DNA from: Sphingobium sp. JS3065
Lineage (GTDB): Bacteria; Pseudomonadota; Alphaproteobacteria; Sphingomonadales; Sphingomonadaceae
NCBI RefSeq assembly: GCF_026427355.1
Contig: NZ_CP102664.1
Span: 186,001 to 250,000, forward strand
DNA length: 64,000 bases
Reading direction: 5' to 3'
Shown here: positions 53,771 through 63,600 of the stretch, in pieces
How the letters are laid out: each line of letters opens with the position of its first letter
Numbering within the stretch: position 1 is the first letter of the stretch
Position numbers and translations under genes: made by a program
The notes under the pieces: generated by a model
Seen by the model: the letters and a program-made list of their open reading frames with translations, nothing else
What the model was told of the DNA's origin: nothing
Databases searched by the model: none

Positions 53771-54979
53771 ATGAAGCGCAAGAGCGGGCAGAATCCCGAA
53801 ATCACCCGGAACTGGCGTCCCGCCACTCTGGCGGTGCGTGGCGGCAGCGCCCGCACCGAATATGGCGAGACGTCCGAGGCGCTGTTCCTGACCAGCGGCT
53901 ACAGCTACGACCGGGCGGAGGACGCGGCGGCGCGCTTTGCCGGCGAGCAGCAGGGCATGACCTATTCGCGCCTCCAGAACCCCACGGTGGAGATGCTGGA
54001 ACAGCGCATCGCCTTGCTGGAAGGGGCGGAGGCCTGCCGCGCGACCGCGACGGGCATGGCGGCGATGACGGCGGCTTTGCTCTGCCAGTTGTCGGTGGGC
54101 GACCATGTGGTCGCGGGCAAGGCGCTGTTCGGTTCCTGCCGCTGGCTGACCGACACGTTGCTGCCCAAATTCGGGATCGAGACGACCACCGTCGACGCGA
54201 CCGACAATGCGGCGTGGGAAGCGGCGATCCGTCCCAATACCAAGGTCTTCTTCTTCGAGACGCCCGCCAACCCGACCATGGATGTGGCGGACCTAGCCAC
54301 GATTTGTGGTATCGCGAAGGCGCATGGCATCGTCAGCGTCGTCGACAATGCCTTTGCAACGCCGGCGCTCCAGCGGCCGATGGAGTTCGGCGCGGACGTG
54401 GTGGCCTATAGCGCGACCAAGATGATGGACGGGCAGGGCCGCGTGCTGGCGGGCGCGATCTGCGGCACGGAAGATTTCATCATCAACACGCTGCTGCCCT
54501 TCCACCGCAATACCGGGCCGACGCTGAGCGCGTTCAATGCCTGGGTGGTGCTGAAGGGTCTGGAGACGCTGGACCTGCGCATCCGCCGTCAGAGCGAAAA
54601 TGCCTTGAAGGTCGCCAAATTCCTGGAAGGCCGGGTGGCGAAGGTGCTTTATCCGGGCCTTGAAAGCCATCCGCAACACGCCCTAGCGTGCAAGCAGATG
54701 GACATGGCCGGTCCCATATTCTCCCTCTATGTCGGCGGCGGCCGGGCGGAGGCGCATGGGCTACTCAACGGCCTGGAACTGGTCGACATCAGCAATAATA
54801 TCGGTGACTCCCGTTCGCTGATGACGCATCCGGCATCCACCACCCATTATGGCATGGCGGAAGCGGCGCGGCTGGAGGTCGGCATTACGGAGGATATGCT
54901 GCGCCTCAACGTCGGCCTGGAAGACCCGGACGACGTGATCGAGGATCTCGATCGCGCGCTGAAGTCGATAGGCCGTTGA
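53771..54979 (+). CDS. metZ: O-succinylhomoserine sulfhydrylase
   Basis: MetZ makes homocysteine directly from O-succinylhomoserine and sulfide. The 402-residue Cys/Met-metabolism PLP enzyme has RPATLAVRGGSARTEYGETS, LFLTSGYSYDRAEDAAARFA, MTYSRLQNPTVEMLEQRIAL, FFETPANPTMDVADLATICG and the PLP lysine in DVVAYSATKMMDGQGRVLAG. The start LKRKSGQNPEITRNWRPATL-like region (ATG 53771) follows GGACAGGA. Assignment as MetZ rather than MetB rests on the overall sphingomonad-type sequence; specificity is not proven. Confidence 0.9.
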   Translation: MKRKSGQNPEITRNWRPATLAVRGGSARTEYGETSEALFLTSGYSYDRAEDAAARFAGEQQGMTYSRLQNPTVEMLEQRIALLEGAEACRATATGMAAMTAALLCQLSVGDHVVAGKALFGSCRWLTDTLLPKFGIETTTVDATDNAAWEAAIRPNTKVFFFETPANPTMDVADLATICGIAKAHGIVSVVDNAFATPALQRPMEFGADVVAYSATKMMDGQGRVLAGAICGTEDFIINTLLPFHRNTGPTLSAFNAWVVLKGLETLDLRIRRQSENALKVAKFLEGRVAKVLYPGLESHPQHALACKQMDMAGPIFSLYVGGGRAEAHGLLNGLELVDISNNIGDSRSLMTHPASTTHYGMAEAARLEVGITEDMLRLNVGLEDPDDVIEDLDRALKSIGR

Positions 54980-55012
54980 CGGGACAGGGGTGAAAGGCGC
55001 ATTTCTGAACCC

Positions 55013-55411
55013 GTGAACGCACTTTTCCCCTTCCATGCCACCACGCGCGACATCAACGTGCATGTGGCCGTCACCTTCCTGCCCGAACAGTCGGAGCCGG
55101 ACCGGGGCCGATGGTTCTGGGCCTATCATATCCGCATAGAGAATGACGGGAATCAGCCCATTCAACTGCTGACCCGTCACTGGATCATCACCGATGGGCG
55201 GGGCACGCAGCATCGGGTCGACGGAGACGGCGTCGTGGGGGAACAGCCAGTGGTGCAGCCGGGCAAAAGCTATGATTATGTGTCGGGATGCCCGCTCAAC
55301 ACGCCGACCGGGTCGATGAAGGGCCATTATCACATGATCGGCGCCAGCGGCGAGACGTTCGACATCGCCATCCCCCATTTCGCGCTGATCGCGCCGGCGG
55401 TGGCTGAATGA
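55013..55411 (+). CDS. apaG: Co2+/Mg2+ efflux protein ApaG
   Basis: A 132-residue protein of the ApaG (DUF525) fold, a fibronectin-like beta sandwich. Landmarks are FLPEQSEPDRGRWFWAYHIR, IENDGNQPIQLLTRHWIITD, GVVGEQPVVQPGKSYDYVSG and LNTPTGSMKGHYHM. The common product name comes from Salmonella corD; the biochemical role is not settled. The start is GTG 55013. It overlaps the LysR gene by 4 nt, so the two are co-transcribed. Confidence 0.94.
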   Translation: MNALFPFHATTRDINVHVAVTFLPEQSEPDRGRWFWAYHIRIENDGNQPIQLLTRHWIITDGRGTQHRVDGDGVVGEQPVVQPGKSYDYVSGCPLNTPTGSMKGHYHMIGASGETFDIAIPHFALIAPAVAE

Positions 55412-56199
55412 AGCGTACCCATTTGCCGCTCAACGGCCTGCGCGTGCTGGATGCGGCGGCGCGGCATCTGTCCTTCACCCGCGCCGCCGATGAGCTGGCC
55501 GTGACGCCCGCCGCCGTGGGGCAGCAGATCCGCGCCCTGGAAGATTTGCTGGGCGTCGTCCTGTTCCGCCGCACGCCCAAGGGGCTGGAATTGACCCCCG
55601 AAACCGAGGCGGGTCTTGCGGCCCTGCGCGCCGGTTTCCTGGAGTTCGAGGAAGCGGTGCGCGCCATGCAGGCGGGCCAGTCCAGTAGTTCGCTCACCAT
55701 CGCGGCGCCGCGCGACCTGACCGCCAAATGGTTGCAGCCGCGCCTCGCGGGCTATGCGGCGAGCCAGTCCGACCTTAAATTCGCGCTGGTGGCGGCGGAC
55801 GAGACGCTGGATTTCACCGAAGCCAATCTGGACATCGCCCTGCGCCTTGCCGAAGGGCCGGGCGAGAATGAAGGCGTCAAGCTGGGCGAAGCGTCCTTCG
55901 TCACCGTCGAAGCGGCGCAAGGCGGCCCCGACCATCGCATCGAATGGCCGGGCTGTCCCAAGGGAGACGCGCCTGCGACGATCCGGGTGGCCGATGCGGG
56001 GCTGGCGATCGAGGCGGCGGCCAACGGCTTCGGCCATGCCTGCGTGCCCTTCCTGCTGGCGCAGGCGGACATTGCTGCGGGGCGGGTCCGGCAGGTCGGT
56101 GACGCGGCGCCTTCGCCGCTGGCCTATTGGCTGATCGCGCCTTTGCCGCAATGGCGGCAGAAGAAGGTCAAGGCGCTGGTCGAGGCGTTGACGGCGTAA
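55408..56199 (+). CDS. LysR-family transcriptional regulator (GcvA-like)
   Basis: A 263-residue regulator. The N-terminal winged helix is clear (LRVLDAAARHLSFTRAADEL then AVTPAAVGQQIRALEDLLGV). The C-terminal substrate domain is shorter than usual for LysR proteins, about 175 residues (LTIAAPRDLTAKWLQPRLAG, LDIALRLAEGPGENEGVKLG). The sequence style is that of the GcvA/AmpR subgroup. The effector is unknown; linkage to apaG may be fortuitous. Confidence 0.9.
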   Translation: MKRTHLPLNGLRVLDAAARHLSFTRAADELAVTPAAVGQQIRALEDLLGVVLFRRTPKGLELTPETEAGLAALRAGFLEFEEAVRAMQAGQSSSSLTIAAPRDLTAKWLQPRLAGYAASQSDLKFALVAADETLDFTEANLDIALRLAEGPGENEGVKLGEASFVTVEAAQGGPDHRIEWPGCPKGDAPATIRVADAGLAIEAAANGFGHACVPFLLAQADIAAGRVRQVGDAAPSPLAYWLIAPLPQWRQKKVKALVEALTA

Positions 56200-56269
56200 G
56201 TAGCCGCGCGCTTGCACTTTCTTAAGCCTGTTGCGCTTAACATCGACCGAGTGAGGATCGCATAGGAGA

Positions 56270-56959
56270 GTGGTCTTGGGCGGCGGCAAGAGGGGCTGGA
56301 TATTGCGGGGGGCTTTGCTGCTCTGCCTCGCGGCGCCGTTGGGCGCGCAGGCCCCCTATGTGCCCGACGTCACCGAGGCGCGGGAAAAGGCATGGCGCAA
56401 GCTGGTGGCGGCGTCCCAGGCGGCCTATGCGTCCGGCAAGCATGCGGACGGCATCGACCCGGCGCGCAAGGGGCTGGCGCTGGCCGATGAACTGTTCGGC
56501 CCGGATGATCCCCGCACCCTGATTTCCGCCAACGACCTGGCGCTGCAACTGGATTCGGCGGGATATTATCGGGAGGCGGAAGGCCTGTATCGGCGCGTGT
56601 TCGACAGCTATTTGCGGACACGGGGGGAGGATGATCCCAACACCCAGCTTGCCGTCGAAAATCTGGTCGATTTCTATGTGGCGCGCAAACGCCATGACGC
56701 GGCGGGACCGCTGGCCGATTATGCGTTGCGCAGCTTTCGCCGGACCGCCGGTTCGGGCAGCGCGCGCAGCCAGCGCATGGAACAGATCATCGCCGCCCTG
56801 CCGAAGCCCGCTCCATCCATGCCGACGCCGCCCGAAAGCGCGGTGGTGAAGAGCGCCGATCAGGCGGCGACGCCCATGCCTGAACCCGCGCACCAGGGGG
56901 ATAATGTGGAAAAAATGCCGTCCCCGACAAGTGAATCGACAGGTGAAAATCATCCTTGA
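56270..56959 (+). CDS. Exported TPR protein
   Basis: A 229-residue protein with a signal peptide (ILRGALLLCLAAPLGAQAPY) and TPR-like helices of the kinesin-light-chain type (ARKGLALADELFGPDDPRTL then ISANDLALQLDSAGYYREAE, GLYRRVFDSYLRTRGEDDPN, TQLAVENLVDFYVARKRHDA). The tail is Pro/Ser/Thr-rich and probably disordered. GTG 56270 is used; TTG 56276 is an alternative. It lies upstream of the giant adhesin gene, 720 nt away, without clear coupling. Confidence 0.8.
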   Translation: MVLGGGKRGWILRGALLLCLAAPLGAQAPYVPDVTEAREKAWRKLVAASQAAYASGKHADGIDPARKGLALADELFGPDDPRTLISANDLALQLDSAGYYREAEGLYRRVFDSYLRTRGEDDPNTQLAVENLVDFYVARKRHDAAGPLADYALRSFRRTAGSGSARSQRMEQIIAALPKPAPSMPTPPESAVVKSADQAATPMPEPAHQGDNVEKMPSPTSESTGENHP

Positions 56960-57173
56960 GCGCGGATATCCTTGTCTTTTTTCCTATCGTCCTGAAGCAT
57001 TAACCATGGATATAAGTCGTCGGGACAATTGATTAAAATAATGTGACGGTTATTCCTGATTCTCGTCGGAGGGGGTTGATTTTCCATAGCTTATCGCCAG
57101 TCGCAGGCTGACTGGGACGAGGCCGGGAAGAAAAGCATGGCTCCGCAAGATAAGTCTATGGGTCGCAATTCGG

Positions 57174-57205
57174 ACGGGCGGCTGGCTGCATAGCCGGTCG
57201 CCCGT
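57174..57205 (+). promoter_or_regulatory. Strong hairpin in the adhesin leader
   Basis: ACGGGCGGCTGGCT pairs with AGCCGGTCGCCCGT (one G-U at the centre of the stem and one within) around GCAT and is followed by TTCCC. It could be a weak terminator of the TPR gene transcript or a leader RNA structure. Confidence 0.5.
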
Positions 57206-57266
57206 TTCCCATGCGCCAGGGCGCTTCATTTCCATCGGCGCAGTCCGGATCGGCCAAAAGACGGGT

Positions 57267-57282
57267 CGACTCGTCCGAGTCG
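57267..57282. promoter_or_regulatory. Inverted repeat upstream of the adhesin gene
   Basis: CGACTCG-TC-CGAGTCG is a perfect 7-bp inverted repeat with a 2-nt centre, located before the AT-rich promoter-like stretch. Symmetry fits a dimeric regulator site. Confidence 0.35.
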
Positions 57283-57680
57283 TATATGCCCTTAAGCCTT
57301 TTTCATTAACCAAACTCGAATTGAGCATAGGTGTTAGGATATATCGAAAATCCGAAAACTATATCCTTGGTAATAATCCCTAAGTTATTTTTTCGGCTCT
57401 ATCGCGTTAAAATGGTTAACAAAACTTGATTCTGCGTGACTCATCTCGCGGGGCGGCGAATAAGATCGGCTATCGGGTCAGTAAAAACACAAAAGCAGAT
57501 GGTTAATCCGGGGCGGCAGTCGACTTTGATAAAAGTCCTGCCGGCGGGAGAACGTTGACTAGGGGCAATAGCTGATCCGCTGATTGCCGCAATGTCGGTG
57601 AAGGCACCAGGTCCGTATGCATCGCGCATTCGGGGCGAGGCCTTCTGCGCGCTCCTGCCATGCCCCACGGCACAGGTGGG

Positions 57681-60600
57681 ATGGACATGGATTTCGAGCG
57701 CGACTGGAACAGCAAAGACACCGCCGACCATCAGCAGGCCCTTCATCCCGAAGCGGCTGCCCTGGCCGCGAAGGGCAAGGCGGTCCATCCCGGCAAGATG
57801 CATCCCGCGGACGTCGTTCGGACGGTCGCGCCCAATCCCGACGGCACCGTCCTGCTGCCCGCCGGAACCGACATCAACCGGATCGAGGTTTCCGGGCGCA
57901 ATCTGATCGTCCATCTGCCCGACGGCACCGACCTGGTGATCCTGGACGGCGCGGTGGTCATGCCGCGCCTTGTCGTGGGCGATGTCGAAATTCCTTCGGT
58001 CAACCTGGCCGCCCTGCTGATCGGGGAAGAGCCGCAGCCTGCCGCGGGTCCGCCGCGCAGTTCCGGCGGCAATTTCATCGGCCCGGACGGCGATGTGGGC
58101 GATCCCCATGGCCTAGGCGACCTGCTGCCGCCCACCGAATTGCTGTTCACCCAGCCCGAAACGCGGGAAATCCTGCCCATCGCGCCGGATGAAAATGATG
58201 AGCCGGAAGTCACCATCATCACCCCCGATCAGCCTGCCGGCGCCACCGCCGCCACCGCTGGAGTGAGCGAGGCGGGCCTTCCCGCGCGCGGCAACGAGCC
58301 GGCCGGTTCGGCCGCCGCCAGCGACAGCGAGCGCACCACGGGCACGATCGCCATTTCCGCCGGCGACGGCCTGGCCAGCGTGACCATCAATGGCGTTCCG
58401 ATCACGACGGTCGGGCAGACGGTCGTGACGCCGCTTGGCGTGCTGACCATCACCTCGATCGCGCAAGGCGCCATCGGCTACAGCTATGTGCTGGGCGACA
58501 ATGTCGTCGGCGCGCCGCCCGCCGAGGTCTTCACCGTGGTCGTCACCGACAATGACGGCGATCAGGCGAGCGCGACGCTGACCATCTCCGTCGCGGACGA
58601 TGCGCCGACCGCCGTCAACGACGCCGACGGCGTGACCGAGGACGGCCCGCTGGTCGCGGACGGCAATGTCCTGACCGGCAGCGGCGGGACCGACGCGAAC
58701 GCCACCGACGGCGTCGCCGACATTCAGGGCGCCGACGGCGCCGTCGTGTCGACCACCGGCACTTTTCAGGGCGCCTATGGCACGCTGACGCTCAATGCGT
58801 CGGGCGCCTACAGCTATACGCTGGCCAACGGCAATGCGGCGGTGCAGTTCCTGGTGCCCGGCCAGACGCTGACCGACAGCTTCAGCTACACGATCACCGA
58901 TGCCGATGGCGACACGTCCACGGCGACGCTGACCATCACCATCAACGGCGCGGACGACGGCATCACCATCACGGGCCTGAACGACACGCCGGGGATCGAG
59001 GGCGCCGAAGTCATCCTGCTGGAAAACGACCTGTCGAACGGCAGCTCGCCCGATGCGGCGGGCCTCACCAAGATCGGTTCCTTCGGCGTCAACGGTCCCG
59101 ACGGCCTGTCGAGCGTCACGGTCGGCGGTGTTTCGGTGCTGGCCAATGGCGCCTTCGTCGCCGGACAGGTGGTGACGACGCCGGTCGGCACGCTTACCAT
59201 CACCGGCTTCACCGCGACCGCCACGCAGGGCGGCGTGCCGACCGCCGGAACCTTCACCTACAGCTTCGTGCTGACCGACAACAGCCTGGGCCACGACGCA
59301 TCGGGCGCTGACAGCATCCTGCAAAGCTATGCCGTCGTGGCGACCGACCGCAACGGATCGACCGCCAATGCCAGCGTCGACGTGCGGATCGTCGACGATG
59401 TGCCCACGGCCAATGACGATGTCGGGACGATCGCCGCGGGCACCTATGGCCCGGCCACCGGCAATGTCGTGACCAATGACGTCAAGGGCGCGGACGGCGC
59501 CGTGGTGTCGACCGCGGGCACGTTCCAGGGCGCTTACGGCACGTTGACGCTGAGCGCGGACGGCAGCTACAGCTATGCCCGCGCCGCGGGCACGCCGGGC
59601 GGGGTCAGCGACAGTTTCAGCTATACGCTGCGGGACGGCGACGGCGACACCTCCACGGCGACGCTTCGGATCGATATAGCCGACAGCAATGTCATGATCA
59701 TCTCCATCCCCAAGGTGGGCGAGGGCACGATCGTCGACGAAGCCGGCCTCGACAATCCGGTCGGATCCGAAGCGGGCACCGATATCGAGACGACCGACGG
59801 CACGATCACCTATACCGCGCCGGACGGTCCCGCGACCGTCACCATCAACGGTGTCGTGATCACCGGCGTCGGGCAGCAGATCGTCACCGACAAGGGCATT
59901 TTGACGGTCACCGGCATCGGCAACGGCAGCATCGATTACAGCTACACGCTGACCACCAACACCAATGGCGACGACGTGACCGACAGTTTTCAGGTCACCG
60001 TCACCGATGTGGATGGCGATACCGCGACCGACACGCTGACCATCACCATCGTCGATGACGTGCCGACCGCGACCAACGACGCGGATTCGGTTCGCGAGGA
60101 TGGCCCGCTGGTGGCGGACGGCAACGTCATCACCGGTTCGGGCGGCGCGGACGCCAACGCCACGGACGGCATTGCCGACGTGCAGGGCGCTGATGGCGCG
60201 CAAGTCACCGGCATCGCCTTCGGGGCAGCAGCGGGGATCGTCGGCGCGCCGATTGCCGGGCTGTACGGATCGCTCGTGATCCAGGCGGGCGGCGGCTATG
60301 CCTATACGCTGAACAATGAAAATGGCGTGGTGCAGGGGCTGGACAAGAACCAGACGCTGACCGAGACCTTCACCTATACGCTGACCGATGGCGACGGCGA
60401 CAACGCCAGCGCGACCATCACCATCACCATCCAGGGCAGCGACGATGGCGTCACCGTCAACGGCCTGGACGGCGAGGGCGCCGAGGAAACCGTCTTCGAA
60501 AACGACCTGCCGGGGGGCAGTTCGGAAAATGCGGCGGCGCTGACCCAGACGGGCAGCTTCACCCTGTCCGCGCCGGACGGCGTGGCGACGATCACGGTCG

Positions 60601-63600
60601 GCGGGCAGCCGATCTTCGGCGCGAGCGGCTTCATCGGCGGCGTCACCCTGTCCAATGCCTATGGCACGCTCAGCATCACCGGCTTCACGCCGACGGTGGG
60701 CGCGGATGGCGACGTGATCGGCGGGACGGTCAGCTACAGCTATGTCCTCAATGACAATACGCTGCTGCACAGCGGCGTGAATGACGGCAGCCTGACCGAC
60801 AGTTTCGCGGTCGTCGTCACCGATACCGACGGGTCGACCGACAGCGCCAGCCTGGACATTCGTGTGGTCGACGACGTGCCGACGGCGGTGAACGACAGCG
60901 CGGGCCAGCTCACCGAAAATGCGGCGGTCACGATCGACGTCTTCGCCAATGACGTGGCTGGGGCCGATGGCGTCGACCTTGCCGGCGGGATCGTACTGGA
61001 AACCGGCGCGGCCAAGGGCAGCGTCGTCTATCAGGGCAATGGCCTGTTCCTCTACACCCCCAATGCGGGCGCGGAGGGCAGCGACAGCTTCACCTACACC
61101 ATCACCGACGGCGACGGCGACAAGTCGACCGCCACGGTGACGATCACCCTGCTTCAGGATTCGACGCCGACCGTCAGCGTGACCGACATGACCGTGTCGG
61201 AAGCGGGCCTGCCCGGCGGCACGCAGGCGGCGGGGAACAGCGAGACGGCGACCGGCGCCATGACCATAGCGACCGGCGGTGATACGCTGACCAAGGTCGA
61301 GGTGCAGGACAAGAACGGCGCCTGGATCGATGTGACGGCGGCGACGGCGGGAACGCCGGTGGTCGTCGCGGGTGCGGCGGGTACGCTGACCGTGACATCC
61401 GACGGGGCGGGGAATTACAGCTACAGCTATACGCTGGCGGTCAACGACCCGACCCATCCCGACAATGTCACCAGCGACAGCGACGGCATCAGCGGCGCGG
61501 CCGACCCCAAGGCGGGCGACGCCTTCGCGGTGCGCGTGACCGACAGCGACGGGGACGTCTCGCCCGCCGATACGATCAACGTGACCGTGCTGGACGATGC
61601 GCCCATCGCGACGGCCGACAGCGGTTCGGTGGACGAAGGCGGATCGCTGATCGTCGCGGCCGCCGGCGTGCTCACCAATGACCAGCCGGGCGCGGACGGC
61701 TATGCGCCGGGCGTGGTCGGCGTGGCCAAGGGCAGCGATCCGTCCAGCCCCGTCAGCGGAGCTGTCGGCACGGCGGTCGCGGGCGATTACGGCACGCTGA
61801 CGCTCTTCGCCGACGGCAGCTATCGCTATGACGCGACGCCCAACGCCATCTCGGCCGATCAGCAGGATGTGTTCGTCTACACCATCCGCGATGCGGACGG
61901 CGATCTGGCGACCACGACGCTGACCATCGACGTCGCCAATGTCGCGCTGGCAGCGGACAATCAGACGAAGACGGTTTTCGAAGCCGCGCTGGATACCGGC
62001 ATCACCGGCGACGACATCGCTGCGGGCAGCGTCACCGGCAGCGCGCCGGGCCAGACCACGGAAACGGCGACGGGCCAGCTCAATGTGGTGGGCGCGGTCA
62101 GCTACACGCTGACCAGCTCCGCCACCGGCAGCCATGGCCAGATCCAGTTGAACGCCAACGGCAGCTATACCTACACGCTGACCTCGCCGGTGGACGGCCC
62201 GACGGCCAATGACGGTCCGTTGACCTTCGCGGGCGCGGAGGTCTTCACCTATCAGGCGGTCGACGGCTCCGGCAATATCGCCAACGGCACGATCACCATC
62301 GACGTGGTGGACGATGTTCCGACGGCGACGGACGACACCGCCCGCACCGTGGCGGAGGATGGCGCCGACATTAGCGGCAATGTCCTCACCAACGACACGC
62401 CGGGCGCGGACGGCGCGACCCTGACGTCGGTCACGATCGGCGGCGTCACGACGGCGATCAACGCGGTGGGCACGACCAATGTCGGCACGGCCTTCGGCGC
62501 CTACACCTTCACGGCGGCGGGGGCGTGGACCTTCAACCCGTCGACCAACCTCAACAATGCGAGCGGCGTCAGCGCGGGCTTCTCCTATGTCATCACCGAT
62601 GGCGACGGGGACCAGTCGACCGCGGTGCAGCCGATCACCGTCACGGACGGCGCGATCCCCACCGCGAGCGGCCCGATCAGCCTGGCGCTGGACGACCAGA
62701 ATCTGGCGGGCGGCACCAGCGCGGGCAATCCGGACTCGACCGGCGGAACCATCACCTTCACGCCCGGTTCGGATGCGATCACCTCCATCGTCTTCGGCGG
62801 TATCGGCGGGCTGACCGGCGACCTGACCTGGCTGCGCGTATCCGACAACCAGATCACTGGTTCCGACGAGCGCGGCGTGGTGGTGACGCTGGACCTGTCG
62901 GTCGTCGGCAATGTCGCGACCGTCATGGCCACGCTCAACGACAATTACGACACGCATCCGGGCGTCAATGCGGACGATCTGGTCGCGCTGGGATCGGTAC
63001 AGGTGATCGCGCAGGACACCGACGGCGATACAGCCACCGGCACCGTGTCGGTCAGCGTGTCCGACGATCTGCCGGTGGTCAGCGCCAATCCGGTGGTGCA
63101 ACTGGACGACGACGCGCTGGGCGGCAACGCCAACGGCACGGGCGACGATGCGAACAGCGTCAACGCCACCGGCACGCTGGGGCATGACTATCGCGCGGAT
63201 GGCGCGGGCGGGATCACCCTGCTCGGCACTGGGGCGCCCTCCGGCTTCACCTATGAAAGCAACGGTACCGTGCTGCTGGTGAAGCAGGGCGGGGCCACCG
63301 TGCTGACCGTGACGCTGACCGATCCGGTGGCAGGCACCTATTCGGTGGTGCAGAACGCCGCGATCGTCCATCCGCTTGGCAGCGACGAGAATAACGTCAG
63401 CTTCGATATCGCCTATCGGGTCGCGGACGCCGACGATGATACGGCTACCGGCACGCTGACGATCAATGTCGACGACGATACGCCGGTCGCCGCGAACGAC
63501 ACCGATGTCGTCAAGGAAGACGCCACGCCGACCGCCAGCGGCAATGTGCTGACCGGCGCAGGCAGTGACGGCAATCCGGCGGGCGCGGACTCGCTGGGCG

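Larger units (their letters stand above)
56960..57680. other. Long leader region upstream of the giant adhesin gene
   Basis: A 720-nt gap without a supported gene. It holds a strong 14-bp hairpin at 57174-57205 and a 7-bp palindromic hairpin at 57267-57282. An AT-rich stretch (about 57300-57440) is a likely promoter and regulator region, with TTAA motifs at 57304 and 57417 (TTAA-N6-TTGA, one base short of CtrA spacing). No known riboswitch class was recognised. Confidence 0.5.

Noticed and set aside
56960..57680. Cyclic-di-GMP or other riboswitch in the adhesin leader
   Set aside because: The conserved core sequences of known classes are not visible; only unspecific hairpins can be supported.
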